From Nematopogon swammerdamellus (Eukaryota > Arthropoda > Insecta > Lepidoptera > Adelidae), in NCBI GenBank assembly GCA_946902875.1, contig OX336354.1:6545247-6609246 (forward strand): 64,000 nucleotides of DNA, given 5' to 3'. The position numbers were made by a program, and so were the translations under genes. Every line of letters starts with the position of its first letter. Within the stretch, counting starts at the first letter, position 1. This document shows positions 21,331 to 31,925 of the stretch, one piece after another. The notes under the pieces are model-generated. The model did not search any database. It had not been told where the DNA came from and saw nothing but the letters and a program-made list of their open reading frames with translations.

Positions 21331-22718
21331 GACATTAAAATAAATTCAAATTATGTAAAGTCTTAATATACTGGATAAATATACGATATGACTTACATGT
21401 ATGACGATAGCAGTTCTATTGGTTTTGTATTCTTTGAATCTGCCGCGTTCGAACCCTGTCTATATTATTTATCCGATGAGGGAGGTTGTTTTAGCATCAT
21501 AGTAAATTGAATCTACGTGTATTTCGGCCGGTTAAGTTGGATAATTGATACTGCGGGCGCAGTACAATTAACGGGAGTGCGCCGTTGAGTACTTGACGGT
21601 TATTCGAAAATGCTACCCTGGTATTTAGCTAATGTGGAATTAGGCAAATTACTGTCTTGCTCCCACACGGAGGTGTTCTAGGTCTAAAATTAAACTGGTA
21701 TGGGGAGAGTGTGAAGTGAATTTTCTACACGATGTGACATTTCAATAGTCCTGATATTACTAGTAAACTCTATAAAAACTATAACAAGAAAATGTAGCAA
21801 CGATCTAATGAATTCGTGCTTCACTAATTAAATGATTGATTGAACGCATGATGATAGAAAATGACAGGATAGATAGAGCGATAGGTACGTAAATGTTTAT
21901 ATTTATTGACTGCATGTTTTCACTACCTAGTAATGTAATGAAATGACTAATGACTGTAGGCTAATGAAATTATACGAAGAAATATAGATTTTCTTTTTTC
22001 AGCACTTTTTCAGATATTTTTACAGCTGTCATTAAAAGTATGTAGATTCGTGCGTTGCTAATGTGTTTATAATCTAAAAAAATATTACCAGACCGTTCTG
22101 GGCGCCGATAATCCTGTTAGCGATGTTCCCTTCGAAATTCTGAAGTGAAGTTACTTTATTACTAACTGAGAAGTCCATTATCCTGGATGTCACTGTCCAA
22201 CTTTTTAGCGACGATTATAAGAACTTAAAACTTTTCCTCTAAATTCCTGGAACACAGTTTTGATTATAACACTGTGACTTGTAGAGGAGGACGAGAAGAT
22301 GCGACGAGGGTAAATTGGCTGGCTAGATCGCTGGACGCCGCCGTCGTTTAGATCAAAGCGCCCTCGCCAATGTAATAATCTCCTAATGGAAAACGCTTTT
22401 CACCTGGCGGGCTTCCGGGGAATCTGGCGACAAATCTGCCAAGTTCATCCGCAATTCAGTCAACGATTCATCCACGATTCATTTCCATACGAGGCGGCTT
22501 AGCGTCTCAGTGGGGCGGCGCGCGGCGGAGGCAGCGCTGTTGAAGACTAGGACAGCATGAGAGCATAAAAGAAAATGTTTTGTTAGGGTTTATTCAATTT
22601 TATATAGGCGGAAAATGCGGTAAATAAATGCGTTTTCTCTCTCGTATGTGTACTTGAAACTAGAAATGTTTCAAGACTTGAAATGTTTTGATATAGTACC
22701 TGGTAGTAAGTAGGTATT
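21331..22718. other. No supported gene
   Basis: AT-rich up to about 22260, then a mixed region with a small GC-rich patch at 22495-22545. No motif is convincing. Confidence 0.4.
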
Positions 22719-22846
22719 GAACATCGAGCTTTAGAAAGAGACAATCCGGTTGTAGAATGTCGTCCCTGTCGCACAGAGACGTGCGAGTTCGTGCGACAGG
22801 GACGACGCTCTACAACCGGATTGTCTCTTTCTAAAGCTCGATGTTC
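22719..22846. mobile_element. 128-bp hairpin element
   Basis: 56-bp inverted arms (22719-22774 and 22791-22846, 'gaacatcgagctttagaaag' at the outer end) with two mismatches around a 16-nt loop. A possible ATT duplication flanks it (22716-22718, 22847-22849). It is probably a MITE. Confidence 0.75.
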
Positions 22847-22865
22847 ATTATTTACTGCCGGTTAC

Positions 22866-23000
22866 TGTGCATACATACATACCATCACGCTGTATCCCGA
22901 CAATCGGGGTAAGCAGATTAATCGGTATTGCGCTTCAGGAACTCTGGTGGATTACAACACCGACTACGTTGCTTTCACGAGTCATGAGCACACATCATGA
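22866..23000 (+). repeat. Dispersed repeat family C, left part
   Basis: Contains 'cgctgtatcccgacaatcgg'. Its continuation appears at 23345-23560, on the far side of the SINE at 23001-23344. The uninterrupted inverse is at 48850-49180, so the SINE landed within this repeat. Confidence 0.65.
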
Positions 23001-23220
23001 GCTACATCACCTATAACATCCGTGATGTCAGCCCATAACACCGTGTGAACTGGGTGCCATGTCAGTTCTTCCCTTCATTTCATGTCGACTACACTGAACT
23101 GGACGGAAAACACGAACTATTTACATAGCCGTTTCGACCAACGTTTCGCTCAGTGCGGTGGTATCAACCCGACCGGGATAAACTCCTAAACTCCTAGGGA
23201 AGAGACCTACAGTTTAACGT

Positions 23221-23232
23221 GGAATCCGAACC
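23221..23232 (-). promoter_or_regulatory. Pol III B-box-like motif of the SINE
   Basis: The minus strand reads GGTTCGGATTCC, close to the B-box consensus GGTTCGANNCC. Confidence 0.7.
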
Positions 23233-23322
23233 ACGGCCACTGGCCAGTCTCCAACGGTCGAGCGGTAACCGATCCAAGTACTGACCGCGCTCAGCGTTGC
23301 TTAACAACAGTCGACTGACCGC

Positions 23323-23334
23323 ACCACTGAGCTA
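23323..23334 (-). promoter_or_regulatory. Pol III A-box-like motif of the SINE
   Basis: The minus strand reads TAGCTCAGTGGT, matching the A-box consensus TRGCNNARYNGG. Confidence 0.75.
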
Positions 23335-23344
23335 CCGAGGCTGA

Positions 23345-23560
23345 CGAATTTCCTTATCCCTTAGTCGACTTTTACGACATGCGACGGGGAGAGATGCAGT
23401 GGGGCTATTCTTTTGAAGTACCGGCCCCACACGGTACAAAATACACGGTACTTATACCTTGGTCGCGTTTGACGACATGCACGTGGAGAGATGCAGTGGG
23501 CCTATTATTTTCAATCACCGAGCCACGTTATTGGAAGGTACTCATACTGAACGGTTTTCC
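23345..23560 (+). repeat. Dispersed repeat family C, right part
   Basis: 'ccttatcccttagtcgac', then 'gacatgcgacggggagagat' and 'cagtggggctattctttt'. It is the inverse of 48880-48960. A second, diverged copy of the 'gacatgc-cg-ggagagatgc' block at 23472-23500 shows a local tandem duplication. Confidence 0.6.
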
Positions 23561-23572
23561 TTAATAGAAACA

Positions 23573-23835
23573 TTTTTTTTTTTTTTATGTAATCCGGTAT
23601 GGATGGCTGAGTCGGTGGGGCCAAAGCGCATGCTCCGACCAGCCAATTTCACCTCCGAGAAGGTAGGTGCCATACCGGAGACTTCCCTGGATTGCTGGCT
23701 ATACTGGACTAGAGGAGAACACAACCGAGGTTGCTATGCGGCCATCTAACATCCAGTACAGTGGTACCAACCCAGTCGGCTACAATTTGAGCCTACCACC
23801 TAGTAAGGGGCAAAGGAAGGGACCTACAGTTACTA
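23573..23835 (-). repeat. SINE family B copy
   Basis: A T14 run (23573-23586) followed by 'atgtaatccggtatggatgg', 'accagccaatttcacctccg' and a body ending near 'gggacctacagtt'. Family B shares its middle (the 'accaccgcactg' and 'taggtcccttcc' blocks on the sense strand) with family A but has a different 3' tail. Other copies are at 42728, 58800 and 62345. Confidence 0.85.
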
Positions 23836-23899
23836 TTACGCTACATCGAGCGTTACACACGTACGAGTATCTGAAATCTGATAGAAATTGAATTGATAG

Positions 23900-24032
23900 G
23901 GGCGTGAAAGGGCTCCTGTCAGGCCGGCATGGCATTCGCAATCCCGGTGCATCATAGAATGTCCATGGGGATCGTTAGACACCTACTTGTAGGTGAAACG
24001 ATGCCACAGGTCGCGCTATCCATTAAAAAAAC
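23900..24032 (+). pseudogene. LINE 3' tail
   Basis: 'caggccggcatggcattcgc' followed by 'cgttagacacctacttgtag' and a short A run. It is the same family as 17656-17783, with high similarity between the two. Confidence 0.7.
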
Positions 24033-24104
24033 GTTGCTTCCTAGCGCATGAACAGATAACCGAAGAATTCCCACAGTACCTGTAGGTACTTACTGCTTAA
24101 CTTA

Positions 24105-24249
24105 GGCCCACTTGCACCAACACGAGTTTAAAGTTAAGTAGCGAGTTATGGATTTAAACGCGGTTCCCACAGTCAACGGGTGCTAGCTTAAACTGGTTTA
24201 GCGAGTTAAACTGGTTTATATATTAAATTTGTGTTGGTGCAAGTGGGCC
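24105..24249. mobile_element. 145-bp MITE with TTA duplication
   Basis: Perfect 19-bp inverted ends 'ggcccacttgcaccaacac' flanked by TTA (24102-24104, 24250-24252). PIF/Harbinger-type is inferred from the 3-bp duplication. It is non-coding. Confidence 0.88.
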
Positions 24250-24252
24250 TTA

Positions 24253-25416
24253 GTATGTAAATTCCGTGGTAACTTAATCCGTGGTATGCCATGGCAATTT
24301 TATTCAAATGTCGAAAGGGTGAACTTTATGTAGGTAGTTTCGCTATTTATAGTATGTAGGTTAAGTAATTAGACATTTGAATGTACTAATCTGTCACTGT
24401 ACGCTGCGTAAGTTTAAAGTGAACTGCTGCTTATTTGTGAAACCCTGGTATGTCGGCGTGGGAGGCGGGGTGCGGCATATCTTGGAGACTGAAATAAGGG
24501 TCGTTAGTCATCTCTAAATCGTTGAGCGGCTTGTCCCCGGGCCACTTTAGTTTCGTCGCCGCTCATTTGTCAACGGACTTGCTACAAATGGCGCCTTGAC
24601 GGATGTGGCGGGGCGGCAGGCGGTGTGGGGGGATTGTGACAGGAGGGGGGTCGGGGGGGGTCGGACCTTGATTGTACCACTGAGAGCGGTTTCTGAATTA
24701 CTCCTTGAGAGCGTGGATTTTATGATTGAACACTGATAAAGAACTTTAGAAACTAAAGAAAGAGGTCGATTGCCACCCCTGCCCTATCCCTTCTCTATTC
24801 TGCCAACCGCCAGGGAAAGCTTCTAGCATGAAATTCCTTAAATCAAAGAGAACGTGGATCACGGACAGTGGGCAGTAGTCAGTACACAAGCGCAATAAAA
24901 TCCGTGTCCGTTTTCCGCGATTTGGTAGGGAAAAGAATGATGGGCGCTTTTGGCTTCTTTATATCGAATAGTTCCAATACAGATGTAATGTATACAAAAT
25001 GAAAGCTTATCATTTATGTTCCAATTTTCGTTATGGCAACAGGGCTGTAAAGTACCGGAGATGCGAGATATCTGACTTACAAACTATAGTTAAAATCCCA
25101 TTCAAGTCAATGGGGTAATTACGTAAAAAATTCAAAAGAGCAGAAAAAAATTTTTTTTTTATATATCCATGTACACATAATATTTACAATAATGACATCA
25201 ATAAACCAAATGAAAAAGAAAACACCTAACACTTTTAATTAGGTAATAAAATAATCACATGAGAAAAATTATTATTATTTATACAATTAAAGCAACTGAA
25301 CTTAAAAATAATTATATCACGCACACACAAAACGTGTACGGACGAGCTTGTGCTTGGGTGGTAAAAAAAATGTTCAATTGTAGGGGATGTGGTGATACTA
25401 CCGCATGGTTACTCGT
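24253..25416. other. No gene; G-rich patch, then AT-rich flank of the BEL element
   Basis: 24605-24665 holds several G runs (up to G9) compatible with G-quadruplex folding. The rest is AT-rich. CTCGT at 25412-25416 is the target site of the BEL insertion. Confidence 0.5.
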
Positions 25417-25738
25417 TGTTGGCGCCGGAATGCCATTATTTTAAAAAACTAACATTCAAATAAAATTCTGACAGCGCGTCGGACAGTTTGTCTTGTCATA
25501 AAATAACAAGATGGTCGTAAAAATCTTCTATAAAAATATTCAAAAGAAAATCTAAATAATTAATAAAAACCATATAAAAACCTAATACAAATACTAAAAT
25601 AAAAAAACAATGTGATTTACAACTGTGGAGTACATAAAAAACTAAAGAAAGCAGCACCGGGCGCCTGGTAAAATCAACGACCATGGATCAAAGGTAACAT
25701 ACCAGTCAATAATACAGTCCACTACTTACTACTCAACA
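25417..25738 (+). repeat. 5' LTR of the BEL/Pao element
   Basis: TG...CA ends. Identical to the 3' LTR except for one extra A (ggtaacat against ggtacat near 25694). Confidence 0.96.
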
Positions 25739-25744
25739 TAATTT

Positions 25745-25762
25745 TGGTCACTTCTCACGGAA
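25745..25762 (+). other. Candidate primer binding site
   Basis: 'tggtcacttctcacgg' starts with TGG, the complement of a tRNA CCA end, six bases after the 5' LTR. I could not assign the priming tRNA with confidence. Confidence 0.5.
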
Positions 25763-26102
25763 TAATTACCTATTTCTAAAAAATAATGCACGGATGCTGA
25801 ACTTTCCACAGTATATGTAAGTTTTTCACATAATCTCAAAGGACCCCATTAATTCGTAAATTTCACCGTTGTACACAACTAATATTTTATTTATAAATTA
25901 TATACATTTTTCTAGGGTTTAGTGCTATATAAATATTATTTACAGTTTGAAATCTGGAATTTGATACATTGTTTGCCTTCATGTTTTTGTGTTGAATATA
26001 TCTGATGCAGTATTTCTTATTTCTATTGTCGCTCTATGAAGTTGGTGTGCGGTATGTAGTTGGTATTTAGGACTCAATACCCGGTATCGCATAACTTTCT
26101 TC

Positions 26103-26297
26103 ATGATGCCAACTGATCCTGCCGCCGCCGAGCGGCCGACAGGTGTGGTAGCGGCGGAGTTAAAAAGGAATATAGCTCTTGAGAACTCTGTAAAGGAATC
26201 ATGCTTCCGCAGGCTCCAGGTTCTGTACGATCTGTCGCAGGTCGGTCGAGAATTAAATTCAAATTCACGAGATGAGTCTGTCAGACTCATCTCGTGA
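26103..26297 (+). pseudogene. Probable original Gag N-terminus, cut off by a palindrome
   Basis: An open frame starting MMPTDPAAAERP and running into a helical, charged segment. This suits the N-terminal part of a BEL Gag, and it lies at the right distance from the LTR. It is in a different frame from the long gag-pol frame and loses register inside the perfect palindrome at 26247-26315. I infer that it was once continuous with the downstream frame. Confidence 0.55.
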
Positions 26298-26315
26298 ATT
26301 TGAATTTAATTCTCG
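26247..26315. repeat. Perfect 34-bp palindrome in gag
   Basis: Left arm 26247-26280 and right arm 26282-26315 are exact inverse copies around a single T (26281). The right arm encodes the first residues of the long frame and contains its apparent ATG at 26272. An inverted duplication of coding sequence at this size suggests template switching during reverse transcription, or an assembly fold-back. Confidence 0.95.
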
Positions 26316-29300
26316 GATACGCGATCTGAACGACACGCGGACTACGTACCAAAACGCAGTGCGGGAACTTGCGAAGTGGAATCTTCATCTAAAACCTGAT
26401 TTCAAGTGCTCAAGCTTAGATATAGAAAATTTCGACACACTTTATTACAACATCATGTCAATTAGTGATCAGCTGAAACAGAGGCAAAATAATGCGGGTT
26501 CTGGAGCGACCGCGGAGAACACGTCTGACGCTAACGAAAGCAAGGGTAAACTGGTCCGCCCTCGCCTGCCAAAAATGAACCTGTATGTGTTCGACGGCAA
26601 CCTGCATAATTGGTGTACATTTTATGACATCTTCTCTAATCTAATACACGACAATCCAGCGATCACTGACATTGAAAAATTCTATTATTTACTGTCGGCA
26701 ACTAGCGGTCCAGCGCTGAGTCTCGTGCGCAGCTTACCAGTCACTAGTCAAAACTATTCTGTGATTTGGGATTCTTTAAAATCAAAATATGAGAATAAGC
26801 GAGCTCTCGCCACCAGCTACCTCGAAAGAATGTTCCAGTTTCAAGCGCTCTCTAAAGAGTCAGCTGCTAATTTAGAATCTTTTCTGCAAGCGTTTCGTGA
26901 GAGTGTCAGTGCTCTTCGAGCGTTGCAAATTTCTGAATGCAGTGAGTTTATTTTATTTTACATAGCACAACGGTCACTAGACCCACAAACGAGAAAACAA
27001 TTTGAACAACGGTGCGATCGTAACAAAATACCAACTTTTGACGAATTGATGACCTTTGTCCAAAGCCAAGTGCATGTTTTGGAAATGTCACAGGTTATTA
27101 CTAAACCTAGTTCTTCTGTAGTCCAGTCTGGTGCTACGAAAACGAACAAAACTGAAGAGAAGATGACGACCAACAAATCCTACACTAATAAGGCAAAATC
27201 AGGCTTTACTTCTGCATTAGTCAGCTCTAATGATAAAGTTACTGATGAGAAGAAATTCTCGTGCCCCTGCTGTAAAATGAGCCATTCTATTTATAGGTGC
27301 TTCCATTTTTCGGCTCTTACGCCGATCCAGCGCAAAGAAAAGGCCAAAGAGCTCAAACTTTGCCAAAACTGTTTGCGATCTCACGACGGCATTCAGTGCT
27401 CTTCGAACAACAGCTGTTCTATGTGCTCGCAACGACACCACACTCTGCTCCATACCTCTGGAGTCAGTGGTGCCGATGTTACGTCACCGGTTGAAAACGA
27501 GGCTGGTCCAAGTCTAACTGCTTGCTACTCGTCTTCAGCCCCCGTGGCTGCAGCGCATTACACTGTAATGCTAGGTACTGTGCTGATGCACGTCCGTGAT
27601 CGGTACAACAACTATCAGACCGTGCGCGCACTGATCGACAGTGGCGCGCAAGGCTCCTTCATAACGTCGGCGTGCGCGCAGCGGCTACACCTGCCTCAGC
27701 GCACGTCCGGCATCGCTCTGACTGGGCTCGCCGCGAGCTCCGTGCGCGACCTAGGCGTGCTCTCTTGTACGTTCAAACCCTGTACTTCTTCAGGTCCCTT
27801 GTTGACAACGGACGCGGTCATACTGCCGCGCATCACTAACGACATGCCTTCCGTGAGCATCCCTGCGTGCTTGCGTGATGAATTTAAACATCTCTCTCTT
27901 GCTGATCCGACATTTGATAAAACTTCACCGATTGAAATGCTTCTCGGTGGTGATGTGTACGCTGATATTATGGAGGGAAATGTTTACCGCCCGAGCGATT
28001 CCAAGTTGCCGTCCGCATTTGAAAGTATTTTCGGTTACGTAATACTCGGAAAATGTTTATTAAATTCAGTTCCTGAAGCTACTTGTCTTTTGGCCATAAC
28101 TGATATCATGAGGACTGATAATTTAATAAAACAATTTTGGGAAGTAGAAAATGTTCCTGACGACATTCTGCCGAGCTCAGAAGACAAGTACTGCGAGGAT
28201 ACCTACAAGAAACTTCATCATCGTGACACATCTGGGCGATATGTTGTACCTCTGCTGTTGAAGCCTACTAGTACTGAGCTTGGTGAGTCTCATACTCACG
28301 CGGTCAAACGATTTCATAATATTGAAAAGCGCCTCTTGCGAGACGCAGACTTATACGATGCCTACCGCAACTTCATGCAAGAATACGAGAGTCTGGGTCA
28401 CATGGAGGAGTGTAAAACTGGCGTCACAGAAACTACGCGCTACGTCATTCCTCATCACTGTGTAGTGAAAATGTCGAGCTCTACAACTAAGCACCGCGTC
28501 GTTTTCGACGCGTCTGCTAAAACCAAAACAGATATTTCACTAAATGACGTTCTATACACAGGTCCTAAACTTCAGTGTGATATTGTCGAGGTGCTACTAC
28601 GGTTCCGTCTGCATGCTGTCGCTTTCTCTGCCGACATTTCTATAATGTATCGGCAGATTCTCATCCGTCCTGAGGAGCACGGTTACCAGCATATCCTGTG
28701 GCGCAATTCACCTGAAGAACCTATTAAAGAATATGAATTGAAAACTATAATCTACGGGTTAGCGTCGTCGCCCTATCTGGCGATACGCACCTTACATCAA
28801 CTGGCGGCGGATGTTTCGGAGAGTTCTTCTCATATCGCTTACATCCTAGTGCACGGCATGTACGTGGATGACTTGTTGTGGTCAACGAGCACTGTCGACG
28901 AGGCCGTGCAGGTGCGCAACGATGTCAACGATGTACTCGCCACTGCAGGTTTGGAATTGCGAAAATGGACGAGTAATGCTCCGGAGTTTCTCGCTGAGAT
29001 TCCATCGAATCACCAGGAATCTTTGGTGTCTTTTCACGATGAGACAAGTCTTTCAGTTAAAATACTCGGACTGCAGTGGATACCTTCGGAAGATTGCTTT
29101 TCTTTCAACATAAACAATGTCGATACAATTTTCACGAAGAGATCCGTTCTCAGTCAAATAGCCCGCTTGTATGACCCTTTGGGACTTGTGGCTCCATGTA
29201 TATTCTTTTCTAAATACTTTATGCAAACGCTGTGGAAGTTAGGGCTCGATTGGGATACACCTTTGCCCACGGACCTTCAACAGGAATGGTACAAGTTCAC

Positions 29301-31119
29301 TTCTGAACTTCCCTCGTTGTCTCGAGTGAGATGTCCTCGCTATACCATGACACCTAATGTTGCTCAATGCCAACTGGTCGGGTTTTGCGATGCTTCTACT
29401 CGTGGCTTCGCTGCTGTCGCGTATCTTCGAGTAATTGACGAAGAGGGTAATACAAAAGCAATGCTGTTGTTGTCAAAATCAAAAGTGGCACCACTAAAAA
29501 CAATAACTATTCCGAGATTAGAATTGATGGGCGCTGTATTACTGACAAAACTGCTGACATATGTTCATCGTTGTCTGAGTACAACTATTGAAATTGATCA
29601 AACTTTTGCATTTAGCGACTCGGCTATTGTGCTGTGGTGGCTGAAGACGCCTCCATTCAAACTGAAAACTTTTATCGCAAACCGAGTCACACAAATAATT
29701 TCTAGTGACATTGACATTACATGGCATCACGTGTCTGGTTCGGATAATGCGGCGGACATCTGCTCACGCGGAACCTTTCCCGCTCAATTTCTTAACCACG
29801 ACACTTGGTTCACCGGCCCGCTTTGGTTATCCTTGCCGCCATTTGAGTGGCCCTTGAATGAATTAGGGAAATCCGACGAGCTTCCTGAACTAAATAGTGC
29901 CTTACTTGTCGAAGTGCATATACCTTCTGACGATTGGATTTACCAAGTAATTGAAAGATTCTCATCATACGTTAAACTCCAAAGAGTGATTGCTTGGTGC
30001 AAACGTTTTGTAGTTAACTCGCGTAAACAGCGACCAGACCGTAACTGTGGGTTTCTGACATCTGCAGAGCTAAATGACTCTCATGATTTGCTCATTAAAA
30101 GCGTTCAAAGGAAACATTTTTGTGAAGAGATTCACAACATAACGAATAACAAGACTCTTGCATTGACATTTAAAAAATTGGGTCCTTTTATTGATTCCGG
30201 TGGTTTCCTTCGGGTCGGGGGTCGACTCAGTTTGTCAAATCTGCCTTATTCTAGTCAACACCCTCTACTTTTACCGAAAAGTTCCCATTTTACTAATGTC
30301 TTAATTGACTACTTCCATAAGCTGTACTTGCACGTTGGGCCTCGGACTCTGCAAAGTATTTTACAACGAAAATACTGGATTATTTCCTCGCGAGTTGCGA
30401 TACGATCTCGCCTATCTAAATGCCTGACGTGTTTCAAGTTTCGCCCACCATTGTTACAACCCTACATGGGCGATGTTCCAGCTTCACGACTAAAGTCAGA
30501 ACATCCCTTCAATATTGTAGGAACGGACATGGGTGGCCCGTTCTTTATAAAGGAACACAATCGAAGAAATGCTAAAGTATCTAAGGCATACTTATGTCTC
30601 TTCATTTGTTTTTCAACTAAAGCAGTACACCTCGAGGTAGTGTCCTCGCTGAGTACAGACGCCTTTATCGCTGCGTTTGATAGATTGGTCGCTCGTAGAG
30701 GAATGTGTAAGAGTGTGTACTCTGACTGCGGCACCAACTTTGTTGGTGCTAATAAATATCTAAAGGAAGTTCAACAATTTTTAAAGTCAAAAAATACTCA
30801 AGACGAACTAAGTGGGCACGCTGCATCACGTCAGATCGAATGGCGTTTTCACCCACCTTATGCTCCAAACTTCGGAGGCCTTTGGGAAGCAGGCATCAAG
30901 TCAGCTAAAACGCATCTAAAAAAGACTATCGGAGACAGTTCTCTAACGTTTGAAGAGCTCACAACTATTTTTACTAAAATTGGGGCAATGTTAAATTCTC
31001 GGCCTCTGTGCGCTCTGTCATCAGACCCTAATGAACTTGAGGTTCTTACTCCGGCTCATTTTCTGATCGGCTCGAGTCTTATGGCGGTACCTGAAACTGA
31101 TATCACGGATGTTCCCTAA
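26272..31119 (+). pseudogene. BEL/Pao gag-pol polyprotein (frameshifted near the C-terminus)
   Basis: 1,615 codons. About residues 97-270 form the Gag DUF1759-like region. Residues 331-395 are Cys/His zinc-knuckle-like. DSGA at 456-459 is the aspartic protease site. AFSAD (784-788) and YVDD (864-867) belong to the reverse transcriptase. FCDAS (Asp 1040) opens RNase H. The integrase has an HHCC-type motif ending at Cys 1384/1387 and catalytic Asp 1419, Asp 1485 and Glu 1539. All key residues are present. The frame ends at 31119, and the conserved C-terminal module continues in the next frame (31109-31423), so one base was gained, or two lost, in the TTCCCT context near 31110-31114. The start codon lies in the palindrome, so the true N-terminus is probably upstream. 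Described only; no repaired product is given. Confidence 0.93.
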
Positions 31120-31423
31120 TCGTCTTTCTCGGTGGCAACACGTGCAACAGGTATCCCAACACTTTTGGAGTCGATGGAGGCATGAATTCCTGCACACACT
31201 GCAACAGAGATCAAAGTGGCTCGCACAGCCACCGAACCTCCAGGTCGGGCACCTCGTGCTTATTCATTCTGATAGAACTCCGCCGCTTCACTGGCGTCTC
31301 GGTCGCGTCGAGTCTCTACACCCTGGAGCGGACCAGGTTGTGCGTGTTGTTACCCTACGTACTGCGCAGGGCTTCGTGCAGCGACCTGTATCCAAACTCA
31401 GCCCTCTACCCTACAATAATTAA
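31109..31423 (+). pseudogene. Out-of-frame C-terminal module of BEL pol
   Basis: Begins NRLSRWQHVQQ and includes LVLIHSDRTPPLHWRLGRV and VVRVVTLRT, the DUF5641-like module that normally closes BEL/Pao integrases. It is displaced by one frame relative to the main polyprotein and ends at a TAA about 175 bp before the 3' LTR. Confidence 0.88.
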
Positions 31424-31589
31424 TTTAGTTTATTATTACTTATTTAACTAATCTGTAGTCTTACTTACTGAATTTCTTTTTCATTTTAGTGAAGTTACTA
31501 AGTCTTTATTTGATTTATTATTATGAATAATATAATTTACTCTATCTTACTGTACAGTGGAAACTTTGGAAATCCATGCTGGATTTCGC

Positions 31590-31599
31590 GGGGGAGTTA
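31590..31599 (+). other. Polypurine tract of the BEL element
   Basis: 'gggggagtta', with GGGGGAG at 31590-31596, directly precedes the 3' LTR. This is the usual site for plus-strand priming. Confidence 0.7.
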
Positions 31600-31920
31600 T
31601 GTTGGCGCCGGAATGCCATTATTTTAAAAAACTAACATTCAAATAAAATTCTGACAGCGCGTCGGACAGTTTGTCTTGTCATAAAATAACAAGATGGTCG
31701 TAAAAATCTTCTATAAAAATATTCAAAAGAAAATCTAAATAATTAATAAAAACCATATAAAAACCTAATACAAATACTAAAATAAAAAAACAATGTGATT
31801 TACAACTGTGGAGTACATAAAAAACTAAAGAAAGCAGCACCGGGCGCCTGGTAAAATCAACGACCATGGATCAAAGGTACATACCAGTCAATAATACAGT
31901 CCACTACTTACTACTCAACA
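31600..31920 (+). repeat. 3' LTR of the BEL/Pao element
   Basis: 321 bp, followed by CTCGT target duplication at 31921-31925. Confidence 0.96.
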
Positions 31921-31925
31921 CTCGT

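Larger units (their letters stand above)
23001..23344 (-). repeat. SINE family A, near full length with tRNA-like promoter
   Basis: On the minus strand the element starts 'gcctcggtagctcagtggtg', a tRNA-like head. It has an A box (TAGCTCAGTGGT, 23323-23334) and a B box (GGTTCGGATTCC, 23221-23232), then the family body (ACCGCACTGAG, CAGTTCAGTGTAG) and the 'gatgtagc' tail. A to B spacing is about 90 nt, longer than in most tRNAs, so an insertion within the head or an unusual tRNA ancestor is likely. RNA polymerase III transcription is inferred from these boxes. Confidence 0.85.
25417..31920 (+). mobile_element. BEL/Pao LTR retrotransposon
   Basis: 6.5-kb element with 322- and 321-bp LTRs (25417-25738 and 31600-31920) that begin TGTT and end AACA. 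They differ by a single A in the part compared. A 5-bp target duplication CTCGT flanks it (25412-25416, 31921-31925). A candidate primer binding site and polypurine tract lie in the expected places. It encodes one long gag-pol frame in the order gag, zinc knuckles, aspartic protease, reverse transcriptase, RNase H, integrase, typical of BEL/Pao. No envelope gene follows. LTR identity points to a very recent insertion, but gag-pol has a 5' palindromic rearrangement and a 3' frameshift. Confidence 0.96.

Noticed and set aside
23221..23344. Possible tRNA gene on the minus strand
   Set aside because: A and B boxes are present but too far apart, no cloverleaf can be drawn, and the sequence continues into a dispersed SINE body.
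31425..31599. Search for an envelope-like gene after BEL pol
   Set aside because: Only about 175 AT-rich bases separate the end of pol from the 3' LTR, too short for an env frame.
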